From assembly GCA_025612375.1 (NCBI GenBank), contig JAAXKN010000001.1:166669-230668 (forward strand): 64,000 bases of DNA. The letters run 5' to 3'. Shown one piece after another: positions 8,341 through 16,434 of the stretch. The notes under the pieces were generated by a model. That model did not search any database, had not been told where the DNA came from, and was given only the letters and a program-made list of their open reading frames with translations. The first letter of the stretch is position 1. Every line of letters begins with the position of its first letter. This DNA comes from Ignavibacteria bacterium (GTDB lineage: Bacteria; Bacteroidota; Ignavibacteria; Ignavibacteriales; SURF-24). Made by a program: the position numbers and the translations under genes.

Positions 8341-10458
8341 ATGGATCACTCACACGACAAGCATACAAAGTACACACACGAAAGTCATAACGGGCACGGC
8401 CACCACCATATGGATCATGTAAGTGAAGTAAAAGAGCATTCCCGGATGGAAATGGAGCATGCTTCTCATGCCGAAGAGCACAAAGGGCATAATGGACATG
8501 CCGGGCATGAAGGGATGATTGAAGACTTTAAGCGGAGGTTCTGGATTTCTTTAGTTATTACCATTCCCGTACTGGTTCTTTCACCTATGATTCAGCATTT
8601 TCTGGGCCTGGACAACTCCATTAGGTTCAGCGGGGATATTTACTTATTATTTGTCCTTTCAAGCGTAATTTACTTCTACGGGGGCTTCCCCTTCTTAAAA
8701 GGGATATATGAGGAGCTCCGGATTAAGAGAATGCCCGGCATGATGACTTAAATTGCTGTAGCAATTACGACGGCTTATGTTTACAGCAGCGTCGTTGCCT
8801 TCGGCCTCAGAGGCGAAGTATTCTTCTGGGAGCTGGCGACATTAATAGACATTATGCTTGTGGGGCACTGGATTGAAATGCGGTCTGTCATGAGCGCCTC
8901 ACGTGCTCTCGAAGAACTTGCAAAGCTATTGCCTTCAGAGGCCCATAAAGTAATGGATGACGGCACGCTTAAGGATGTTGAGCTGGAAGAGCTTAAGGTT
9001 AACGATAAAATTTTAATTAAGCCGGGTGAGAAAGTTCCAGCCGATGGGGACATAATTGAGGGCAAGACATTCATAAATGAGTCGATGCTTACGGGTGAGG
9101 CCAGGCCTGTTTCAAAAGAGGCCGGGGGTGAAGTTATTGGAGGCTCCATAAACGGCGAGGGTTCTGTGACCGTAAAGATAAAAAGGATGGGAAAAGACTC
9201 CTTCCTTTCGCAGGTAATAGAGCTTGTACAGGAGGCCCAGCAGAGTAAGTCGAGGACTCAGAACCTGGCCGACCGGGCGGCTTTCATTTTGACAGTCGCA
9301 GCAATATTGGGAGGAGTAATTACCTTCTTCCTCTGGAATTTTCTTGCATCCTACGACACCGCCTTTGCACTGGAAAGGACGGTTACGGTTATGGTAATTG
9401 CATGTCCTCACGCGCTGGGACTTGCCGTACCGCTGGTAGTTGCAGTTTCTACAAGCATTGCCGCAGGTAACGGTTTTCTGATAAGGGACAGGACCGCCTT
9501 CGAAAGTGCCCGGAAAATTACAGCCATAGTTTTTGATAAAACGGGCACGCTGACCGAAGGGAATTTCGGCGTAACAGACGTAGTTAATTTTTCAAATAGT
9601 TTCAGGGATGATGAGATCTTGAAATATGCAGCTTCTGTTGAAGCAAACTCCCAGCACCCGATTGCAAAAGGGATTGCTGAATCTGCCAAAGAGACTTACA
9701 AAGTGCAGGACTTCAACTCCATTACAGGAAAAGGGATTGAAGGAACTATTGAAGGCAAAAGTGTCAGAGTCGTAAGCCCGGGGTATCTAAGCGAGGAAAA
9801 AATAGCATATGATGAAGGTAAAATAGAGAAGCTGCAGTCACAGGGGAAAACCGTAGTATTTGTTCTTATTGACAATGATCTTATAGGGGCAATTGCACTT
9901 GGCGACAGGATAAGGAGTGAATCCAAAGAAGCTATTGGGAAACTCAGGTCGATGGGAGTAAAATCCTACATGCTGACAGGAGACAACGCTCAGACGGCAA
10001 AGTTTGTTTCAGATGAACTGGGGCTTGATAGTTTCATTGCTGAGGTTCTTCCAGATCAGAAGTCCGGAAAGATAAAGGAAATACAGAAAGAGGGGTATAC
10101 AGTGGCCATGACGGGTGACGGAGTCAATGACGCCCCTGCGCTTGCACAGGCAGACGTGGGAATTGCAATCGGGGCCGGAAGCGACGTGGCAGTTGAAACA
10201 GCAGACGTAATTCTTATTAAAAATAACCCGAATGATGTTGCAGCAGTAATTGAGCTCTCGAGGTCAACTTATAAAAAAATGATACAAAACCTCTGGTGGG
10301 CAGCGGGATACAATATCGTTGCAATTCCACTTGCAGCAGGGGTGCTTTACAAAATGGGGATTTTATTAAGCCCGGCGCTTGGCGCAGTATTGATGTCGGC
10401 CAGCACCGTAATTGTAGCAATTAACGCAAGGCTGTTAAAAATTAATAAGAGCTACTGA
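8341..10458 (+). pseudogene. copB: CopB-type copper P1B-ATPase, interrupted by one in-frame TAA
   Basis: The reading frame encodes a copper-exporting P1B-3 ATPase of about 705 codons, but codon 137 (8749-8751) is TAA. Frame is kept on both sides: 'KRMPGMMT' precedes the stop and 'IAVAITTAYVYSSVVAF' follows, where the family normally continues 'MMTLIA...'. TTA (Leu) to TAA is the simplest explanation. Before the stop are a His-rich N-terminus (residues 1-60) and two membrane helices. After it come the CopB-defining CPH motif ('VIACPHALGLAVPL'), phosphorylation motif 'DKTGTLTEG', hinge 'GDGVNDAPALAQADVG' and 'MIQNLWWAAGYN' near the last helices. The downstream part has an internal ATG at 8854 but would lack the first helices. 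A decayed gene, stop readthrough or a base-call error are all possible. Confidence 0.8.
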
Positions 10459-10487
10459 TAGGATATAAATCCATTGGTGAGGAGGAG

Positions 10488-11840
10488 ATGAGAGAATTGA
10501 GGTCTTTTGCCATGGTGCTGCTGCTGCTGCCTTTTACCTTTATTATGCCGCAGGAACATATGCACCACATGGAGAAAGACACCACTATGCAGATGGGGAA
10601 AGATACGGTTATGCAGATGGGCAACAAAATGAATATGGATATGCACAAAATGGGCTCTATGGGAAAAAGCGCTGAGCCTTTCCTTGCAGGCTCAGGCACA
10701 AGCTGGCTTCCCAAGTCCTCTCCCATGTACGGATATTTGACAAGTCCGGGAAGCTGGATGTTAATGTTCCACGGCAATTTTTTCTTAAGGTACAACTCTC
10801 AGGACGTGACAAAAAAAGGCGGCCGCGGAGCTTCAAAGTTTGACGCCCCGGACTGGTTTATGGTAATGGCAGAAAAGGGCCTGAACAAAGAAAGCAGGCT
10901 TAAGCTTTCCTTAATGATGTCTTTAGATCCCCTTTTTGTTGGAGGTAGCGGATATCCGCTTTTATTCCAGTCCGGGGAGACTTATGAGGGCAGGCCCTTA
11001 GTGGACAGGCAGCACCCGCATGACCTTTTCAGCGAGCTTGCGGCTGAATACACGTACAGCTTCAGCCGTAACTTTGCTCTTAGCGCATACGTTGGTTATC
11101 CCGGGGAGCCTGCAATAGGTCCTGTTGCCTTTATGCACCGCCCGTCTGCACAGGACAATCCCGACTCCCCTATTGGCCACCACTGGCAGGATGCGACACA
11201 CATAACATTCGGCACGGCAACGCTCGGCCTCAGGCTTTATAATTTTAAGATAGAAGCCTCATCCTTTACCGGGCGTGAGCCCAATGAAAACAGGTACAAC
11301 TTTGATAAGCCTAAGTTCGATTCATATTCAGGGAGAATCTCCCTAAACCCCACGTATGAATTCTCCTTGCAGACTTCATACGCATTCATTAAAAGTCCCG
11401 AGAGCCTGCACCCGGAAGAAAACATTCACAGAGCAACGGCTTCGGTTCTGCACAGCATGAAACTATCAGGGGGACAGTTCCTCAGCTCCGCCGTAATCTG
11501 GGGCTATAATTACCTGGGAAGCGAAGACAAAGAGCATTCGGTAACGCTGGAATCGGATCTGGACTTTATGAGCTTTGCAATATACGGAAGATATGAATGG
11601 ATTGAGAAATCGGCTGAAGAGCTGGACCTTCATGACTTTGAGCATATGAGGATATTCCCTATAAACGCAGTAACAATCGGGGGCAACTATTCCCTGCTGC
11701 ATTTTGCAGGCAGCAGTCTGAGGCTTGGCCTTCAGGCGAGCCTCTTTACAACTTCGGGGGCACTTGAGTATCTCTATGGCAAAAATCCCTTTTCTGTAGA
11801 AGTCTACTTCAGGATAGCACCGGGCCTAATGAGCATGTAA
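10488..11840 (+). CDS. Met/His-rich probable outer-membrane protein of the copper island
   Basis: The 450-aa product starts after a strong GGAGGAG site and has a signal sequence ('MVLLLLPFTFIMPQ'). Residues 20-65 are packed with Met and His ('HMHHMEKDTTMQMGKD', 'NKMNMDMHKMGSMG'), a composition typical of periplasmic copper-binding segments. The rest is rich in alternating aromatic/polar stretches and ends in an aromatic-rich strand ('PFSVEVYFRIAPG'), consistent with a beta-barrel. It also has conserved-looking His patches such as 'DRQHPHDLFSELAAEYTY'. It begins 30 bases after the copper ATPase frame and is probably co-transcribed with it. I do not know a named family; a metal-handling outer-membrane protein, analogous in role to but not clearly homologous with the Pco/Cop system's CopB, is inference. 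Confidence 0.75.
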   Translation: MRELRSFAMVLLLLPFTFIMPQEHMHHMEKDTTMQMGKDTVMQMGNKMNMDMHKMGSMGKSAEPFLAGSGTSWLPKSSPMYGYLTSPGSWMLMFHGNFFLRYNSQDVTKKGGRGASKFDAPDWFMVMAEKGLNKESRLKLSLMMSLDPLFVGGSGYPLLFQSGETYEGRPLVDRQHPHDLFSELAAEYTYSFSRNFALSAYVGYPGEPAIGPVAFMHRPSAQDNPDSPIGHHWQDATHITFGTATLGLRLYNFKIEASSFTGREPNENRYNFDKPKFDSYSGRISLNPTYEFSLQTSYAFIKSPESLHPEENIHRATASVLHSMKLSGGQFLSSAVIWGYNYLGSEDKEHSVTLESDLDFMSFAIYGRYEWIEKSAEELDLHDFEHMRIFPINAVTIGGNYSLLHFAGSSLRLGLQASLFTTSGALEYLYGKNPFSVEVYFRIAPGLMSM

Positions 11841-12152
11841 AGAGGGAAGGTAAAGATAAATTTGAGAATTTCTTAAAGCATGAGATGCACGTCACTAAAG
11901 TGCATTTCTTTTGTGTGTTATTTTATGTAATATTTATTAATATTACAGGCAGAACTAAAAACAATTTCTCTCGTGGAGAAATGACAAATATACCGCTTAA
12001 GGCTGTTATAAAGGCTCCTCTTTTTTCAGGTCAAAATTCAGGAACAGGATTCAATCTCCAATCCGGCACAGCTCCATCCGGAAGAAAACAACATTTTTGT
12101 AAAATTCCCCAGGGATGGGCTCCGGAAGTTCTAATATTTACAAGGAGGTTTT
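11841..12152. other. Intergenic region with two small inverted repeats
   Basis: No convincing gene lies here. ATGCAC...GTGCAT (11885-11905) is followed by a T-rich stretch and may end the copper transcript. ATTTCTC-TCGTG-GAGAAAT (11964-11982) is a perfect seven-base stem with a five-base loop and no T-run; its role is unknown. The strong AAGGAGG ribosome site of the next gene begins near 12141. Confidence 0.5.
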
Positions 12153-12497
12153 ATGTTTACTCAGGATGAAAGCAACTACTTAAGAGGCTTGATAATCCTG
12201 GCGGCGGTCGACCGTGACATTACAGAAAGTGAAAGAAGATTTATCATGGACATCGGCAAAAAGCTTGGTTTTGAGAGAAGGTACTGCGCAGAATCAATTG
12301 AGGGTGTCTTAAACAATGAGTACCTGGATCAGACTATCCCTGTTTTCAGTAATCCGAACACTGCGGAAAAATTTCTACAGGACTGCTACCGTCTTGCGAT
12401 GGTGGACAATCAGCTTAATTTTAAGGAGGCATCCTGGATCAATGTTGTAGCAATCAACAACAACATACTTCATGTAGAATTTATGGAAGACAGTTAA
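12153..12497 (+). CDS. TerB-like small helical protein
   Basis: The 114-aa protein follows a near-perfect AAGGAGG site. It is all-helical, with the pattern of the tellurite-resistance TerB/DjlA family: 'LRGLIILAAVDRDITESERRF' early (acidic residues after a helix that starts the domain) and 'CYRLAMVDNQLNFKEASWI' as the second half-repeat. TerB-like domains are thought to bind metal ions at acidic loops and occur in stress responses, but solitary copies have no agreed function. It is a single-gene unit between the copper island and the sugar locus. A weak hairpin (12504-12520) follows the stop codon. Confidence 0.7.
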   Translation: MFTQDESNYLRGLIILAAVDRDITESERRFIMDIGKKLGFERRYCAESIEGVLNNEYLDQTIPVFSNPNTAEKFLQDCYRLAMVDNQLNFKEASWINVVAINNNILHVEFMEDS

Positions 12498-12575
12498 TAT
12501 TTGCAGGAAATATCTTCCTGAATAATTTATGTTAAGGTCCTAGAAGTCACAAATAACTTTACGGGCCTTTCAGTT

Positions 12576-13802
12576 TTAGAATTTAGTAATTTTGCTTTTT
12601 ACCGGAAAGAGGTCATCTTCTTTTCTTAGCATTTCAGCTTTTTCAAGTTCAATTGCTGCAAGGAGAAAAGTACCCAGTTCTTTAAGCGCAGTTCCACCGC
12701 CGGCTTTATGAAAATCTATGCGGCCCATTTCGTCCACTGATGCAAATTTACCTGCTACGCCAATGAAAGTTTCCTTTGCAAATTTCAGGTATTTCCTCTC
12801 CAGGTACTCCTTATTAGCTCCCTTTGCAAAAGCATAGGCAATCATATAGTTTGAGGAGGCTTCAAGATAGCTGTCATTTTGTACACCCTGACCGACTGCT
12901 TCGTACCAGAGGGAGTTTTCATCCCTTGCTTTCAGGAGAGCTTCTGATAGCTCTCTAAGGATTTTAACAAGTTCTTTGCGCTTGGGGTGATTCTTCGGGA
13001 AATAGTCCAGCACATCTATAAGCGCCATGGCGTAAGATCCCATTGCCCGGGCTGAGAAGCCAGGAGCTTTCGCGGTTATTGTGTCAGCCCCTCCCGTCTG
13101 AAGGTTTTCATCCCAAGCATTTTGTAAAAGCCCGGTTTTGGTATCAAGTGTTTTTTCTTTTATCAGTATGAACTGTCTGGCAATATCGTTAAAATTTTTA
13201 TTTTGTCTGAACATCCTGGAATACTGTGCGTAGAAAGGCTTATACATATAGAGCCCTTCGAGAGATAACTTAGAGGGGCAATTTTTCTTATCAGAGAAAA
13301 AGCCGCTTTTCGTTCTTGGCTGATTTTTCAGCTGTTTCATCAGTGTATCTGCAGCGGCTTTGTATTTCTTATTTTTATTCAGAGAATAAAGAAACAGGAG
13401 CTGTCTTCCGGTATTTATGTTTTCGAGGTTAAAGTCTTCATAATTATAAGTCCTTATCGATCCGTCGCCGCCGATAAACATATCGACATTGGTTTTAATA
13501 TAGGTAAGATATTTCGCATCATGATTAAAAAGCCACATCTGGTGCAGGGCTTCAAGCATCATTCCCTGCTCATAAGTCCATTTACCGCAATAAAGGCTGT
13601 CATAAATCTCACTTGCAGCGTGGCGGTTGATAAAGGATTCAGCAATTCTTACCGGCCACTTTTTCTTTGTACCCTTTTCAGGGAGGCTGTCATTTGGCTG
13701 CCTGAGCTCAATTGCAGCAGAAAAGACAGCTACACGTGCCTGGAGCTGCGCGTAAAAAATCAATAAAGAAAGAAAGAGGAACAGGAAAATTCTTACTTTC
13801 AA
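12576..13802 (-). CDS. GH105/GH88-like secreted hydrolase with altered catalytic positions
   Basis: The fold signature is that of unsaturated rhamnogalacturonyl hydrolases (YteR/GH105): 'WPVRIAESFINRH', 'GKWTYEQGMMLEALHQMW', 'DTLMKQLKNQPRTKSGFF' and 'EGLYMYKPFYAQY' in order. I place the start at TTG 13802, which has GGAAGG seven bases upstream and gives a clean signal peptide ('RIFLFLFLSLLIFYAQLQA'); the frame is open further upstream but without such features. Family members usually have Asp in 'LDNI' and 'WLDGLYM' and a His before the latter. This protein has Glu at both acidic positions (codons at 13422-13424 and 13257-13259) and Asp in place of His (13290-13292). Activity on unsaturated uronides is therefore uncertain; a different substrate or a non-catalytic role is possible. 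Confidence 0.8.
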   Translation of the reverse strand: MKVRIFLFLFLSLLIFYAQLQARVAVFSAAIELRQPNDSLPEKGTKKKWPVRIAESFINRHAASEIYDSLYCGKWTYEQGMMLEALHQMWLFNHDAKYLTYIKTNVDMFIGGDGSIRTYNYEDFNLENINTGRQLLFLYSLNKNKKYKAAADTLMKQLKNQPRTKSGFFSDKKNCPSKLSLEGLYMYKPFYAQYSRMFRQNKNFNDIARQFILIKEKTLDTKTGLLQNAWDENLQTGGADTITAKAPGFSARAMGSYAMALIDVLDYFPKNHPKRKELVKILRELSEALLKARDENSLWYEAVGQGVQNDSYLEASSNYMIAYAFAKGANKEYLERKYLKFAKETFIGVAGKFASVDEMGRIDFHKAGGGTALKELGTFLLAAIELEKAEMLRKEDDLFPVKSKITKF

Positions 13803-13984
13803 TGAAACACCTTCCGGTAAATGTGAATAATAGATGACGGTACAAATATATATTCTTGGGGGCACATTTGCTAATTTCCCACTGTGCCCGGTGGCTATCG
13901 ATATGATGCCGCTGACCGCGGCATCTGAATGAAATAAATTATAGCCACTCCTGAGGAGGTATGCGACTATTGATCAGGTGCGTT

Positions 13985-16405
13985 TTATTTCTGAAGCATC
14001 ATCTTACCTGAGAGTTGCATGCCGGCGGTGCGTATTATATAAATATAAATTCCCGAACTTACGGTTTCTTTCCTGCCGTTTTCACCATTCCAGAAAATGA
14101 AGTTCTTCCCTTTTTCCATCATATCATTTATAAGTGTTTTTACCTTCCTGCCCAGCACGTCAAAAACCGTTATGTCCACTTTCTGGCGTTCAGGAAGAAT
14201 AAATTCAATTCTGGCTGAGGAGTTAAATGGATTAGGATAGCTCCCTCTTAACTCAAATGTCATGGACTTGGCATATTCATCTTTTATTCCGGAGGTAGTT
14301 GTGTCAGCAACAAATCCTATTTTTTCCAGCATGGGAGCAATTTCGCTGTTTGCCATAAAGTTCTTCCAGAGGAGTCCCGATCTGAAGTTTTCCACCATAA
14401 TTATAATGGGGCCTTCATCGATTGCGAGGTAATTGTTGTCGAACCAGTCTTTCTGGACGTTAAAGGCATCCTTGAAGCCGTAGGGGCCGTAGAGCTTTGC
14501 TCCGTAGGTATGGTAAAAGTTCTTAAATGCTGCAATGGATTCATTAGGTGTATAAGGCATTGATGAGAGTGCCGCCGTGGGGGCAATCGTCCCGTTGTCG
14601 ACTTTAACCGGCTCATGGGCAGCATAACCGGTTTCAGGGTCATCGCTTGCCGTAAGCCCCCAGGTAACGTCGTTATACCCTGCAAACTTCTTCGGGTTTT
14701 CAATACAGTATGCCCTGTTAATTAAAGTGGCATTCCTGTTATTGATGAAATAATTTGCATACTTGTCCTTTTTGCCTCTCGGGTCAAATCCAAGGAATGA
14801 ATAGTGCGCAAAGAACAATGGACCGAAGTAATCTGCTCCGACATATAAAGGATACCCGTAGAACGACTTCCCGTTTTTGTAGCTGCTGCTGTTAGCCCAG
14901 CCATTTTCGTAATCACCTGCGGGTATCGGGTGTGTGGGCGAGGCGATGGCCAGAAGATAAGTAATCATGGTTTCATTCCAACCCCTGATCGGCATATTTA
15001 TCTGCCATTTGTAGTCAGGCGACCAGTGCCAGTAAAGAACTGTGCCTGAAGAGTCCTTAAGGTACCAGTTCCACTCCACCTGTTCCCAGAGGGCTGTAGA
15101 GAGAACCCTTACAATATTTTCTCCCGTAGTGGCTTTATTAAAATACTGCCTTGCCGTCAGGAGACCCTGCATCAGGTATGCGGTTTCAACCAGGTCGCCT
15201 CCGTTGTCGTACTGGCTAAAAGGGATCACCTTACCCGTCGAGCCGTCCATCCAGTGAGGGAACGCGCCGTGGAATTTGTCGGCAGTGGTAAGGAAATTCA
15301 GTATCTTGATCATCCTGTTTATACCTTCTTCACGCGTAATAAAGCCGCGTTCAATTCCTACGGGTATGGACATAATACCCATTCCGCTACCCCCTGAGGT
15401 TACGGTATTGCCCGAGCCCGTACGCTCTCTTGCCATTCCGCTTGAGGGGTTGGCATAGTCCCAGAAGTAGCGGAATGTGGCTTCCTCAAGCATTGAGAGC
15501 ATTTCGTCGTCTGTGAGCGCCTTTGTTGATGCTGAGGCCTCCTGCGACAGGCCGGACTCATTCCCCTTTGCGTCAACGGCAGAAACCTTATATGTACCTG
15601 TCAGGCCCTGTGATCCCACGAAGTCGGTATACACGTGGTCATCTTTGCCTGTTGCGGCAATAAGCTTAAATACTGTTCCTTCCTGCTTATAGACGTTATA
15701 TCCCGCGAGGTCTCCTTCAGAATTTGCGGACCAAAGGATATCTATATGGCTGTCGAACCCTTTGGCTTTAATGCCCGAAGGCACTGCTGGCGGTATTGAA
15801 TCGTTGGATGGTCCAGAAGAAGACATTCTTATATCATCCAGAAATAAGAAGTGCTCCACCCCGTCGGCCTTATCCTGTCCGAAGAAAATTGTTTTAATTA
15901 TTGTGAGGTCCGCGCCCTGGCTTCCCGGGGTAAAAAGCGACAATGGGACATGAAGCTTTGTCCACTTCCCTGCCGGAAGGTCAATACCAACTTCGGAAAG
16001 CATAACGCGGCTTGACTTTTTGTTTGTATTGTCCTCAAGGTAAAGAAGCGGCAGGTCCGTCTTTTTAACGGAATCCTGTGCATAAACCCATAAAGCAAGG
16101 GAGTCCATTTTTGTTACGTCATGGACGGGCCAGGGGGTACCCATCTGGGCTACAGCAATTCCCCAGTCCCCTCCCGTGCTGGACTTCCAGTGAAGGCGAA
16201 GGCTGTTTGTTCCCTGGTAGTGGTGTGCAGTATCGACGGGGAACTTCTCACCAACTCTTTCCACGCTACTGGGGCCTGAGGCAAAGCCCCAGCTCCAGTC
16301 ATAAAACACCTTGTCGGGGCTGTCGCTGAAGAATATATAGTCCTGTGCAAATACATTAGCGCAAAGCCCGGAAAATAAAATAATAATTGTAAATAGCTTG
16401 TGCAT
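13985..16405 (-). CDS. Secreted GH144-like (glycoamylase-like, PF10091) glucanase with T9SS sorting domain
   Basis: The 806-aa protein has a signal peptide ('LFTIIILFSGLCANVFAQ'), a jelly-roll carbohydrate-binding-like domain (about 25-200), a fibronectin type III domain (about 205-295), a glycoamylase-like catalytic domain (about 298-715) and a C-terminal type IX sorting domain ('YPNPFNSSARIEF' to the end). Catalytic-domain landmarks include 'MLEEATFRYFWDYANP', 'RGWNETMITYLLA' and 'IDEGPIIIMVENFRSG'. This Pfam family includes endo-beta-1,2-glucanases (GH144, Chitinophaga pinensis) and a domain of cyclic beta-1,2-glucan synthase. It is 30 bases downstream of a GH94 phosphorylase resembling the same synthase, so extracellular cleavage of beta-1,2-glucan is the best guess. 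The older label 'glucoamylase' is not supported. Confidence 0.82.
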   Translation of the reverse strand: MHKLFTIIILFSGLCANVFAQDYIFFSDSPDKVFYDWSWGFASGPSSVERVGEKFPVDTAHHYQGTNSLRLHWKSSTGGDWGIAVAQMGTPWPVHDVTKMDSLALWVYAQDSVKKTDLPLLYLEDNTNKKSSRVMLSEVGIDLPAGKWTKLHVPLSLFTPGSQGADLTIIKTIFFGQDKADGVEHFLFLDDIRMSSSGPSNDSIPPAVPSGIKAKGFDSHIDILWSANSEGDLAGYNVYKQEGTVFKLIAATGKDDHVYTDFVGSQGLTGTYKVSAVDAKGNESGLSQEASASTKALTDDEMLSMLEEATFRYFWDYANPSSGMARERTGSGNTVTSGGSGMGIMSIPVGIERGFITREEGINRMIKILNFLTTADKFHGAFPHWMDGSTGKVIPFSQYDNGGDLVETAYLMQGLLTARQYFNKATTGENIVRVLSTALWEQVEWNWYLKDSSGTVLYWHWSPDYKWQINMPIRGWNETMITYLLAIASPTHPIPAGDYENGWANSSSYKNGKSFYGYPLYVGADYFGPLFFAHYSFLGFDPRGKKDKYANYFINNRNATLINRAYCIENPKKFAGYNDVTWGLTASDDPETGYAAHEPVKVDNGTIAPTAALSSMPYTPNESIAAFKNFYHTYGAKLYGPYGFKDAFNVQKDWFDNNYLAIDEGPIIIMVENFRSGLLWKNFMANSEIAPMLEKIGFVADTTTSGIKDEYAKSMTFELRGSYPNPFNSSARIEFILPERQKVDITVFDVLGRKVKTLINDMMEKGKNFIFWNGENGRKETVSSGIYIYIIRTAGMQLSGKMMLQK

Positions 16406-16434
16406 ATAAAGCCTTTATGTTATGAATGTTGTTT

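Noticed and set aside
11885-12169. Open frame of 94 codons on the plus strand upstream of the TerB-like gene
   Set aside because: It has no recognisable domain, overlaps the next gene's strong ribosome site and start, and contains two hairpins that fit an untranslated region better.
13985-16405. Annotation as a true glucoamylase (GH15)
   Set aside because: The catalytic domain is the PF10091 glycoamylase-like type related to GH144, not GH15, so alpha-glucan hydrolysis is not supported.
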